64,000 nucleotides of DNA from Anderseniella sp. Alg231-50 (GTDB lineage: Bacteria > Pseudomonadota > Alphaproteobacteria > Rhizobiales > Aestuariivirgaceae): contig NZ_LT703004.1 of assembly GCF_900149695.1 (NCBI RefSeq), positions 434,001 through 498,000 of the forward strand, given 5' to 3'. The first letter of the stretch is position 1; each line of letters begins with the position of its first letter. A program made the translations under genes and the position numbers. The notes beneath the pieces are model-generated. The model was not told the DNA's origin. It searched no databases and worked only from the letters and a program-made list of their open reading frames with translations. Positions 55,350 through 63,458 of this stretch are shown here, one piece after another.

Positions 55350-56435
55350 ATGACGGACACATATACAGTGCTGCTTCAGCCGGTTGGCGTGGAGTTCGAG
55401 GCTGAAGACGGCGAGACCATCCTCGATGCTGCGTTCCGCCAGGGCATCAGCCTGCCGCATGGTTGCAAGGAAGGGCAGTGTTCGGCCTGCAAGTCCATTC
55501 TCCTGGACGGCGATGTTGAACTGAAGAAGCACTCAACCTTTGCGCTGAGTGAAACAGAACGCGATGCCGACCATGTCCTTCTGTGCTGCAGCCTTGCCGA
55601 AAGCGATGTTGAAATCGAGCTGCTCAATTTCGACGAGGAACTGCTCTCCAAGTCCATCGCCGTCAAAGAATTCGCGGGCGCCATTACCGGTATCGAGAAG
55701 CTGACATCAGACATTCGGCAAGTGGATATCGAGCTCGAGAGACCCCTCAAATTCTGGGCTGGCCAATATGTCGAGATCACGGTCACAACGTCGCAAGGGC
55801 AGACGATTACGCGCTCGTTCTCCATGGCAAATTCGCCGCTCGAAGCCGAAAAACTCAGGTTCATCATTAAAAAATATCCGGAAGGAAAGTTCTCCAACGA
55901 ACTCGACGAAGGCGGCATCCGGATCGGAGCCAAAGTCACCGTCAAAGGACCCTACGGAAGCTGCTTCCGGCGCGAAGCAAGACAAGGACCCCTGATACTG
56001 GTTGGAGCAGGTTCCGGCATGTCGCCGATCTGGGCCATCCTGAACGATCACCTCGCCAGCGGTGAGCAACGTGACGTCCATTTTTTCTATGGCGCACGCA
56101 CCCGGGCTGATCTGTTCTACCTTGACGAGATCAGCAGCCTGACCGCTGCGAACCCCAGCCTCAAATTCATTCCGGTGCTTTCCGAAGCCTCAGACGATAC
56201 CGGCTGGAACGGTGAAAAAGGGTTCGTGCATGAAGTTGTCGATGCACATCTCAAAGAGCTCGATGTGGACGGCAACGGCGATGTCTATGCCTGCGGACCG
56301 CCACCGATGGTCGATGCGCTCATGCCCGTCTTGTTCATGCACGACTTTGATGGCGACCGCACGTTCGTCGACCGCTTCACCATAGCCAACGAGGCCGATG
56401 AACTGCAGCAGAAACTGGAGGCTGTCAGCCGCTGA
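55350..56435 (+). CDS. mimB: Monooxygenase reductase, MimB-like (2Fe-2S/FAD)
   Basis: 361 residues. The N-terminal plant-type ferredoxin domain carries C39, C44 and C47 (PHGCKEGQCSACKS), with the fourth ligand C79 or C80. The FAD domain has RSFSMANSP, and the NAD domain LVGAGSGMSPIWAIL and DVYACGPPPMVDA. It passes electrons from NADH to the diiron centre of MimA. The length is normal for the family. It lies 114 bases after mimA, separated by a hairpin. Confidence 0.95.
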   Translation: MTDTYTVLLQPVGVEFEAEDGETILDAAFRQGISLPHGCKEGQCSACKSILLDGDVELKKHSTFALSETERDADHVLLCCSLAESDVEIELLNFDEELLSKSIAVKEFAGAITGIEKLTSDIRQVDIELERPLKFWAGQYVEITVTTSQGQTITRSFSMANSPLEAEKLRFIIKKYPEGKFSNELDEGGIRIGAKVTVKGPYGSCFRREARQGPLILVGAGSGMSPIWAILNDHLASGEQRDVHFFYGARTRADLFYLDEISSLTAANPSLKFIPVLSEASDDTGWNGEKGFVHEVVDAHLKELDVDGNGDVYACGPPPMVDALMPVLFMHDFDGDRTFVDRFTIANEADELQQKLEAVSR

Positions 56436-56498
56436 AGATGAATTCCATGCCTGCAAGCATGTCTGCAAAAACGAAACCGTAACCCAAGGGAGATCAAA

Positions 56499-57551
56499 AT
56501 GCCTGCAACATCAAGCTCAGTTGGATCCGGCGCCGCAGGTGCCGCTGTCTTCGCCGATTCAGACAGTCGCAAGTACCGTTACTTCGACCCTCGCGGCAAG
56601 CGTGCCTCACACTATGAGGACATGACGGTTGACGTACAACCGGATCCCGAACGTTACCTGATCCAGGACTGGATCATTGCGTTTCCCAATGGCGAGGGCG
56701 CTTACGACAAGTCGGCCACCAAGGCGCTAAGTTCAAACTGGCATGCTTTCCGGGCGCCGGACCAGGAATGGGAACGCACCCACTATCAGCGCCAGTCAAA
56801 GATCGAGAGCCTGATCCAGGGCGTCATCTCGAACGCCCGCAAGTTCGGCGTGCATCGCAAGTTCGACAAAACCTGGTGCAAGGTCCTGCAAAACCAGCTC
56901 GGAGCGTGGAAACACGCCGAATTCGGGCTTGGCACATCGCTGATGCAGGCGCAGCGCTACGGCTACACCCAGATGATCAACAATGCGACGTTGACCAACT
57001 CGTCCTACAAACTGCGCCTGGCGCAGGACATTACCCTGTACCTGGCCGAGATCGGTCTGGACATAGACGGCTGGGATGACAGCGCCGGCAAGAAAACCTG
57101 GCTGGAAGATTCCATGTGGCAGGGAACCCGTGAGTTCATCGAAACCATCATGGGTGCGGAAGATTACCTGGAACAGTACTTCGCCATCAATGTGGTGTTT
57201 GAGCCGCTGGTGGGTGAATTGTTCCGCTCCGGTTTCATGGTCCAGGTCGCGGCTGCCAACGGCGACTCCATCACACCGCCGGTGATCTCTGCGGCAGAAG
57301 CCGACTATGAACGCAACCTGGCCAACACGATCGACCTGATGGACCTTCTGATCAGGGATGAAGTGCATGCCGCGCACAACAAGAAGCTGTTTTCCGGATG
57401 GCTCAAGAAGTACGAGGCGCTGGCCGACAAGGCAGCAACCGGCCTGCAACCTGTCTGGTCGCAACCGCACTCCAAACCGATTTCATTCTCCGACGTCCAG
57501 GAAGCCGCAAGAGAACGCTTCGGCAAGATCAAAGGCGAGCTCGGTCTCTAA
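56499..57551 (+). CDS. mimC: Monooxygenase hydroxylase small subunit, MimC-like
   Basis: 350 residues of the beta subunit of soluble diiron hydroxylases: SRKYRYFDPRGKRASHYEDMTVDVQPDP at the N-terminus and QRYGYTQMINNATLTNSSYKLRLAQDITLYLAEIGLDI are typical. It has no metal ligands of its own but supports the alpha subunit in an (alpha beta)2 core. GGGAGAT precedes the ATG. Confidence 0.94.
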   Translation: MPATSSSVGSGAAGAAVFADSDSRKYRYFDPRGKRASHYEDMTVDVQPDPERYLIQDWIIAFPNGEGAYDKSATKALSSNWHAFRAPDQEWERTHYQRQSKIESLIQGVISNARKFGVHRKFDKTWCKVLQNQLGAWKHAEFGLGTSLMQAQRYGYTQMINNATLTNSSYKLRLAQDITLYLAEIGLDIDGWDDSAGKKTWLEDSMWQGTREFIETIMGAEDYLEQYFAINVVFEPLVGELFRSGFMVQVAAANGDSITPPVISAAEADYERNLANTIDLMDLLIRDEVHAAHNKKLFSGWLKKYEALADKAATGLQPVWSQPHSKPISFSDVQEAARERFGKIKGELGL

Positions 57552-57582
57552 ACCCCAACAATTACCAACAGGAACAAGCACC

Positions 57583-57954
57583 ATGTCTACAGTAGCAAGA
57601 GACGCCACGCGGCAGAATATCTTCAAGGATATGAAGCACATCAAATTCGAGGACACGATCTCTCATCAGTGTGGCGTGACCATGAGTGACTCTGTCGAGG
57701 CGCGCGCCATTGCGGAATACAAGGACCAGGACCCGGATGTCACGGTCACCTACCAGCCGGCGCTGATCCGCATCGACGGTGAAGGCCAGCTGGTTTTCAA
57801 GATGTCCGAAATTTCGGAGTTTCTCGGCAAGGAAATGACCGCCGAAACGTTTGAGGTCAATTCTTCAACCCACTACGGCCGGATGGTCCGGGTGGATGAC
57901 GACACCATCATTCTGTTCGGCGACATGGAAGCAATGCGCTCCTACATCGAATGA
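57583..57954 (+). CDS. mimD: Monooxygenase coupling protein, MimD-like
   Basis: 123 residues of the cofactorless effector family (MmoB/DmpM type): CGVTMSDSVEARAIAEYK and FVVN-like AETFEVNSSTHYGRMVRV. The protein gates substrate and oxygen entry to the hydroxylase. It follows mimC by 31 bases. A hairpin after its stop separates the four structural genes from the accessory genes. Confidence 0.93.
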   Translation: MSTVARDATRQNIFKDMKHIKFEDTISHQCGVTMSDSVEARAIAEYKDQDPDVTVTYQPALIRIDGEGQLVFKMSEISEFLGKEMTAETFEVNSSTHYGRMVRVDDDTIILFGDMEAMRSYIE

Positions 57955-57968
57955 GCGGACTACCTGCA

Positions 57969-57994
57969 GCACGCGCCCGTCCGTCCGGGCGTGC
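57969..57994 (+). other. Hairpin between mimD and the accessory genes
   Basis: GCACGCGCCCG (57969-57979) pairs with CGGGCGTGC (57986-57994), with a two-base bulge. It lies 14 bases past the mimD stop. No T-tract follows, so readthrough into the accessory genes is expected. Confidence 0.55.
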
Positions 57995-58052
57995 GTTGCG
58001 CGCATTCCCGCCACCGTCAGTTACGCAAGTTTCTATTTGAAGGATCACTCTC

Positions 58053-59075
58053 ATGTACAAGACACCCGAAGGCAAAGAGATTTTTGTTGTCGACGGCCAT
58101 ACGCACTTCTGGGATGGCAGTCCGCAAAATCAGTCGAACATTCACGGCAAGCAGTTCATCGACTGCTTCTATGCCTATCACTCCGCGCTCAGCCCTCCCG
58201 AAGAAATCTGGGAAAAATCGCAGTTCGAAAAGTACACCGAAAACCAGCTTTACAACGATCTGTTTATCAACGGACCGGATGACGTGGCGATCGTGCAGTC
58301 CACATATTTGCGGGACTTTTACAAGAACGGTTTCAACACCATCGAGCGCAACGCGAAAGTGGCCGAAAAATATCCCGACCGCTTCATCGTAAACGGTGCA
58401 TTTGATCCTCGCGACGGGAACAAGGCGCTTGAGTACATTCATTACATGAAAGAGACGTTCGACATTCAGGGCGTCAAACTCTACACGGCGGAATGGAACG
58501 GAAAGTCGAAGGGCTGGGCGCTCAATGATCCCAAGGCCTACAAATGCTTCGAGCTGTGCGAAAAACTCGGCATTCGCAATATGCATGTGCACAAGGGCCC
58601 GACCATCATCCCGCTGAACAAGGATGCCTTCGACGTTCACGATGTCGATTACGCCGCAACTGACTTCCAGAACCTCAACTGGATTATTGAACACTGCGGA
58701 CTGCCCCGGCTTGACGACTTCTGCTGGATAGCCGTTCAGGAGACCAATGTGTATGCCGGGCTGGCGGTGGCATTGCCATTCATTCACAGCCGCCCGCGCT
58801 ACTTCGCGGAGATCATTTCAGAACTGCTGTTCTGGGTCGGCGAGGACAATATCCTGTTCGGATCGGATTACGCCATTTGGACACCGCAATGGCTGGTTGA
58901 AAAACTGTGGGCGTTTGAGCTGCCCGAGGACATCAAGCAACAGGCCGGCGTGGACCTGACACCGGAAATCAAGGAGAAGATTCTCGGTCTGAATGCCGCC
59001 GAACTCTACAATATCGATGTGGAGCAGCGGAAGGCGACGCTGGCTTCATCGCCTGTCATGATCGCGGCTGAATAA
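58053..59075 (+). CDS. Amidohydrolase-2 family protein, mim-associated
   Basis: 340 residues of the amidohydrolase-related (ACMSD-like) TIM-barrel family. Metal ligands are readable in DGHTHFWDG (HxH), NLNWIIEHCGLPR (His) and ILFGSDYAIWTP (Asp). The same gene follows mimABCD in mycobacteria; its role is not established. It may process an oxidation product or assist in enzyme maturation. It ends two bases before the next gene's GTG, so they are coupled. Confidence 0.88.
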   Translation: MYKTPEGKEIFVVDGHTHFWDGSPQNQSNIHGKQFIDCFYAYHSALSPPEEIWEKSQFEKYTENQLYNDLFINGPDDVAIVQSTYLRDFYKNGFNTIERNAKVAEKYPDRFIVNGAFDPRDGNKALEYIHYMKETFDIQGVKLYTAEWNGKSKGWALNDPKAYKCFELCEKLGIRNMHVHKGPTIIPLNKDAFDVHDVDYAATDFQNLNWIIEHCGLPRLDDFCWIAVQETNVYAGLAVALPFIHSRPRYFAEIISELLFWVGEDNILFGSDYAIWTPQWLVEKLWAFELPEDIKQQAGVDLTPEIKEKILGLNAAELYNIDVEQRKATLASSPVMIAAE

Positions 59076-59077
59076 CC

Positions 59078-59929
59078 GTGAGCAAGCAACAGGAAACCCG
59101 GGTATTCGAGGTCGATCTGGAAGATCCGAAAGTGCGCACCGTGTGGGCGCAGATCGAAAAGGTGTGCGACCCGGAACTTGATGAACCGGTAACCGACATG
59201 CACTTCATCGAGCGGGTGGAAATTGACGGTGATGATCACGTGACCGTCAGTTTCCGGCTCCCGACCTACTGGTGTTCGGCCAACTTCGCCTTTCTCATGG
59301 CCAACGATATCCGGGTGCAAGTCGAGCAACTGGACTGGGTTTCACACGCAAGCGTGCAGCTTGAAGACCACATGTTTTCAGAACAGGTGAACACCGGCGT
59401 AAACACCGGCCTGTCGTTTCAGAAAACCTTTGCCGATCTTGCTCCCGATCAGGGGCTCGATGAAATTCGCGAGAAATTTCGTGAAAAGGCCTTTCAGCGG
59501 CGTCAGGAAATCCTGCTGCTGGCATTGCGAAAAATCGGCTGGAGCGACAGCCGGATTACCGCAATGACGCTGGAACAACTTGCGGCATTCCGGTTTGACG
59601 AAGATGAAGCGGCGAAGCAGAAACCGCGCTACCTGGCACTTGCCGGAGAGCTTGGATACGCGCCTGCCCCCGATGACCGTGTGTTCACCGACTATGGCGG
59701 TTCGCCATTGGCCGCAGCCGGCCTGGACGACCATCTGAAGGATCTCAGGTCGGTTCGCATCAATATGGAATTCAACGGCGCCCTGTGCCGGGGCCTGTTG
59801 AACGCCCGGTACAAGGAACTGGAACCGCACGACGGCGAACCGACGCTGCTTGACTTCATACTGGACAAAGTACCGCCGGCAGCATCCGGCGGACAAAACA
59901 ACAATACCCGGCAGACTACATCGGATTAA
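59078..59929 (+). CDS. DUF59 (MIP18-like) Fe-S/metal assembly protein, mim-associated
   Basis: 283 residues. The N-terminal 100 residues are a DUF59/MIP18 domain (QIEKVCDPELDEPVTDMHFI then PTYWCSANFAFLMANDI with a conserved Cys). A 180-residue extension of unknown fold follows. DUF59 proteins help build Fe-S clusters. Here, beside a diiron enzyme and a chaperonin, it may deliver iron; that is inference. The start is GTG at 59078, two bases after the amidohydrolase stop. Confidence 0.87.
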   Translation: MSKQQETRVFEVDLEDPKVRTVWAQIEKVCDPELDEPVTDMHFIERVEIDGDDHVTVSFRLPTYWCSANFAFLMANDIRVQVEQLDWVSHASVQLEDHMFSEQVNTGVNTGLSFQKTFADLAPDQGLDEIREKFREKAFQRRQEILLLALRKIGWSDSRITAMTLEQLAAFRFDEDEAAKQKPRYLALAGELGYAPAPDDRVFTDYGGSPLAAAGLDDHLKDLRSVRINMEFNGALCRGLLNARYKELEPHDGEPTLLDFILDKVPPAASGGQNNNTRQTTSD

Positions 59930-59972
59930 CGCCATTCAGGTGGCCAACAACAGTGAGTAACGGGAGAACGAC

Positions 59973-61604
59973 ATGTCAAAGCTGCTTCTGCATAACAACA
60001 AGGCGCGCCAGGCACTTGCCGCAGGCGTGGGCAAACTGGCCGCGGCGGTCACGCCGACGCTTGGTCCCAAGGGCATGAATGCGATGATTGACCGACCGAT
60101 CGGCACTCCGATCATCTCGCGCGACGGCGTCAGTATCGCTTCCGAGGTCGAACTCTTCGACCGGTTTGAAAACATGGGCGCCCAGGTGGTGCGTGAAGTG
60201 TCGATGCAAACCAATGAAGTTGCCGGTGACGGTACGACGACGGCCATCGTTCTGGCGGACTCGCTGATCCAGAAAGGTGTGAAAGCCCTGGAGGAAGGCG
60301 GTCGGCCCGTAGACCTGTGCAAAGGCATTGACATGGCCATCGCGGTACTTGTCGACAAGCTGAAATCTTCTTCGCGCAGCGTAACCGATCCGGACGTTCT
60401 GGAACGCGTCGCGCAGATCGCCGCGACTGATGACAAACTTGGATCGCTGGTGGCCAAGGCGTTCAACACCGTTGGTGCTGACGGCGTCATCACCACCGAT
60501 TACGGGGTCACCATCGACACGGTTCTGTCGATCATCGAAGGCATGTCCTTCGAGCGTGGATATGTGTCACATCACATGGTCACCGATGTCGAGCAGATGC
60601 TGGCGGTCCTCGACAACCCCTACGTCGTGATAACCGACCAGAAGATCAGGTCTCCCGAGCAACTGGACACCGCAAGAGCCATTGCGAAACAGGATAATCA
60701 GCCACTGCTGATCATTGCGGAAGAGATCCAGCCGGAAACTGTTCAGGTGTTGCTGGAAGACGGAAGCCCCGGGCAGTATGTGGTTGTTCACCCGCCCGAG
60801 TATGGTCAATGGCGCACGGCCATGCTGGATGACCTTGCCATATTGCTGGACGGCAGGGTCCTGGCCCGGGATCTCGGCAAGCGGCTGGAAGACATCACCC
60901 GGGATGACCTGGGCAAATGCGAGCAGGTACGCGTTTCAGCATCCGAAACGGTCATCATCCGTGGCAAGGGAAAACCCGAAGTGATCGCGGCCAGGCGCAA
61001 TCAGGTACAGCGCCAGTATGAACTTGCCCCGCCAAACATAGAACAGGACAAGCTGCGCGAACGGCTGGCCAAACTGTCCGGCGGCACCGCCATAATCTAT
61101 GCCGGCGGCGTTACGCCCGTTGAGCAGAAACGAACAGTCCAGCTGATCGACGATGCACTTAGTGCAGTGCGTGCCGCCCATGAAGAAGGCGTGGTTTCAG
61201 GCGGCGGTTCGGCGCTGATCCACTGCGCATCAGCCCTTGATGAAGTTGCCGCCCAGAGCAAGGGGGACGTCGCCCGCGGCGTCGAAATTGTGCGGGAAAC
61301 CCTGTTTCAGCCCCTCACCCAGATTGCCCGCAATGCGGGTCGCGAAAGTGGCGGCATCGTCGAGGAAGTGACGCGGAAGAACAGCGGCTATGGCTATGAC
61401 GCTTCCATCGACGAGTTCGTCAACATGTACGATGCCGGAATCATAGACCCGGTCCGGGTGACCTATAGCGCCCTGAACAACGCGGCCTCCGTCGCCACTT
61501 TGATCCTGACAACGGAAACCCTGATCGGGGACCTTGGCGAAGATGAAGATCCCACCGCGGGTGCCGCGCTCGGCGGAGGTGCTGAAAACCTCGGACGGGC
61601 ATGA
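59973..61604 (+). CDS. mimG: GroEL-like chaperonin, MimG type
   Basis: 543 residues, full Cpn60 length. The ATP site is intact (TLGPKGMN at 29-36, GDGTTT at 85-90). The first 15 residues (LLLHNNKARQALAAGV) and the C-terminus (AALGGGAENLGRA, no GGM tail) differ from housekeeping GroEL, marking a specialised copy. No groES gene accompanies it. In mycobacteria MimG is needed for soluble, active MimA, so a dedicated folding role for the diiron hydroxylase is likely here as well. Confidence 0.94.
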   Translation: MSKLLLHNNKARQALAAGVGKLAAAVTPTLGPKGMNAMIDRPIGTPIISRDGVSIASEVELFDRFENMGAQVVREVSMQTNEVAGDGTTTAIVLADSLIQKGVKALEEGGRPVDLCKGIDMAIAVLVDKLKSSSRSVTDPDVLERVAQIAATDDKLGSLVAKAFNTVGADGVITTDYGVTIDTVLSIIEGMSFERGYVSHHMVTDVEQMLAVLDNPYVVITDQKIRSPEQLDTARAIAKQDNQPLLIIAEEIQPETVQVLLEDGSPGQYVVVHPPEYGQWRTAMLDDLAILLDGRVLARDLGKRLEDITRDDLGKCEQVRVSASETVIIRGKGKPEVIAARRNQVQRQYELAPPNIEQDKLRERLAKLSGGTAIIYAGGVTPVEQKRTVQLIDDALSAVRAAHEEGVVSGGGSALIHCASALDEVAAQSKGDVARGVEIVRETLFQPLTQIARNAGRESGGIVEEVTRKNSGYGYDASIDEFVNMYDAGIIDPVRVTYSALNNAASVATLILTTETLIGDLGEDEDPTAGAALGGGAENLGRA

Positions 61605-61650
61605 ACCAACTGCCGGACACAGAACAGGACCAAGAAGTGAGGAACGTTCC

Positions 61651-62694
61651 ATGAAAGCTGCACTGCTCCACGATTATGACCCAGCGATGAATGTTCAACT
61701 GGCGCTGGAAGAGGTGAAACCGCCGACTATCAACCGGCCGGACGACGTGATCGTCAAGGTCGGCGCTGCCGGGCTGTGCCGCACGGATCTCCATATCATT
61801 GAAGGTGTGTGGAAGAACATCATGGACACGGAAGGCTCCTTGCTGCCCTACATAATGGGGCACGAGAACGCCGGATGGGTCGAAGACGTCGGCTCGGGGG
61901 TCACATCGGTCAAACCGGGCGATGCTGTCATCTGCCATCCGCACCGTTCGTGCGGTATCTGTCTCAACTGCCGGTACGGGCATGACATGCATTGCAGCGA
62001 TTCCCTGTTTCCCGGCCTGGGGCTTGATGGCGGATTTGCCGATTATTTCATTACCAATGAGCGTGCCCTGATCAAGCTCAACCCCAATGTGACCCCGCTG
62101 GAAGTCGCGCCCATGGCCGATGCCGGCATTACTGCATACCGGGCAGCGAGGCGTGCGGCCGCCCTGCTGCGGCCGGGGGCTTACTGCGTCATGGTCGGTA
62201 TTGGCGGGCTTGGCCACATAGCACTGCAATCCCTGCAGGCAATCTCCGGCTGCAGGACGATTGCCGTGGACCGTGAACCGGCCGCGCAGGCTCTGGCCAA
62301 GGAACTCGGCGCAGACTTTGTGCTGGACGGCGGACCGGACGTTGTCGAACAGGTTCACGAAATCACCGGTGGCGGGGCGCAGGTTGTCCTGGATTTTGTC
62401 GGCGAGCTTGGCGTCGAAAATGTCTGCTGGAAAATGATGTGCCAGGGCGGGCAGATGTTCGTCATTGGCTATGGCGGCGCCGTTGAAGTGCCAACGGTCG
62501 ACCTTGTCGTGCAGGAAATAAACATCGGCGGCAGCCTTGTCGGCAACTTTACCGAGCTGGTTGAGCTGATGGAGCTGCATGCCGATGGCAAAGTGAGAAT
62601 GCACTACACCGAGTACAAGCTGGATGACATAAATGTTGCGATTGATGACTTCAAAAACCGGCGGTTTGCCGGGCGCGGGGTGCTGGTGCCTTAA
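61651..62694 (+). CDS. Zinc-dependent alcohol dehydrogenase, mim-associated
   Basis: 347 residues of the medium-chain ADH family. The catalytic zinc ligands C43 (GLCRTDLH), H71 and E72 (GHENAG), and the structural cysteines C101, C104, C107 and C115 (CGICLNCRYGHDMHC) are all present. The NAD motif is VGIGGLGHIAL. It can oxidise the alcohol made by the monooxygenase (2-propanol, for example) to a ketone or aldehyde. The start at 61651 has GTGAGGAAC upstream. Confidence 0.93.
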   Translation: MKAALLHDYDPAMNVQLALEEVKPPTINRPDDVIVKVGAAGLCRTDLHIIEGVWKNIMDTEGSLLPYIMGHENAGWVEDVGSGVTSVKPGDAVICHPHRSCGICLNCRYGHDMHCSDSLFPGLGLDGGFADYFITNERALIKLNPNVTPLEVAPMADAGITAYRAARRAAALLRPGAYCVMVGIGGLGHIALQSLQAISGCRTIAVDREPAAQALAKELGADFVLDGGPDVVEQVHEITGGGAQVVLDFVGELGVENVCWKMMCQGGQMFVIGYGGAVEVPTVDLVVQEINIGGSLVGNFTELVELMELHADGKVRMHYTEYKLDDINVAIDDFKNRRFAGRGVLVP

Positions 62695-62836
62695 ATTTCA
62701 GCATAAAAATGTCAAAAAATGATATAAAGTGCATAATATCAGCGTTGCATGGCAGGAACTGATCAGAATTGCGCCATTGGAAAACGTTGGATCGTGCCCA
62801 GGTTTACCGCTCAGTCAGTAACGGGGAGGACCACAG

Positions 62837-63313
62837 TTGGTTACAATCATTTCGAAAAAGGATGGCCCGCGCCGCGAGCACGCTGATCCCAGACGACTTC
62901 TGTCGGAAAACCACTCTACAATCAGGGCACTGGCAGATCACATTTCCGGCGGCGCCTATTCTGCAAACCAGCACAAGCCCGAACCTCCCAAGCCTGATGG
63001 GCTGGTGATCCATCATTTCGGTGCCGCCGCGGCACCGTCAGTAGACCATCCGCCTTATGTGCGCATCAGCCTTAACGGAAGAGTTGTCGTCGTTGATGGC
63101 GAGACCCACAAACAGCAGCATCATATTGGCGAGGTGCGCCGGTTCGAAGATCGCAATGAATTCTTCCTCGCTACCCGGGAGAACAATTTCTATTCGCCGC
63201 TGGAAGATGAAATCAGCAATTTGCTGAGTGACTTTGATCATCAGATCATTGACGGGGATTTTTCCGAAGACGATCTGGTTGAGAAAATCGGGCAGGCATT
63301 GGGGTTGAAATAA
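62837..63313 (+). CDS. Hypothetical protein in mim cluster (TTG start)
   Basis: 158 residues without a recognised domain. The N-terminus is basic (ISKKDGPRREHADPRRLLSE), the middle is beta-rich (VRISLNGRVVVVDGETHKQQ, then FEDRNEFFLATRENNFYSPLEDEI) and the C-terminus acidic. The TTG start is supported by GGGGAGGA six bases upstream. It lies between the ADH and the regulator gene on the same strand. It may be a mim-specific factor or a regulator-associated protein. Confidence 0.68.
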   Translation: MVTIISKKDGPRREHADPRRLLSENHSTIRALADHISGGAYSANQHKPEPPKPDGLVIHHFGAAAAPSVDHPPYVRISLNGRVVVVDGETHKQQHHIGEVRRFEDRNEFFLATRENNFYSPLEDEISNLLSDFDHQIIDGDFSEDDLVEKIGQALGLK

Positions 63314-63377
63314 CCCGTTGCACGGACCTGGCTGCAGTCAGGAGCGGACGGCTGCTGGAACTGTAAAGAAGGTTGTC

Positions 63378-63458
63378 ATGAGTACCTCGGTAACAAAGAC
63401 AAGGGAACTGTCAGGCGCACGGCCAACGCTCGGAGATCGGCAAGCCCATGATCAATAA
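63378..63458 (+). other. Possible short leader frame before the regulator gene
   Basis: A 26-codon frame starting ATG at 63378 (MSTSVTKTRELS) overlaps the start of the regulator at 63448 in a different frame and ends TAA at 63458. AAGAAGG lies upstream. Translation would couple to the regulator. Could be chance. Confidence 0.25.

Noticed and set aside
62700-62836. Possible second sigma54 promoter (TGGCA, GC) before the TTG-started gene
   Set aside because: No GG and GC pair with exactly ten bases between them was found in this gap.
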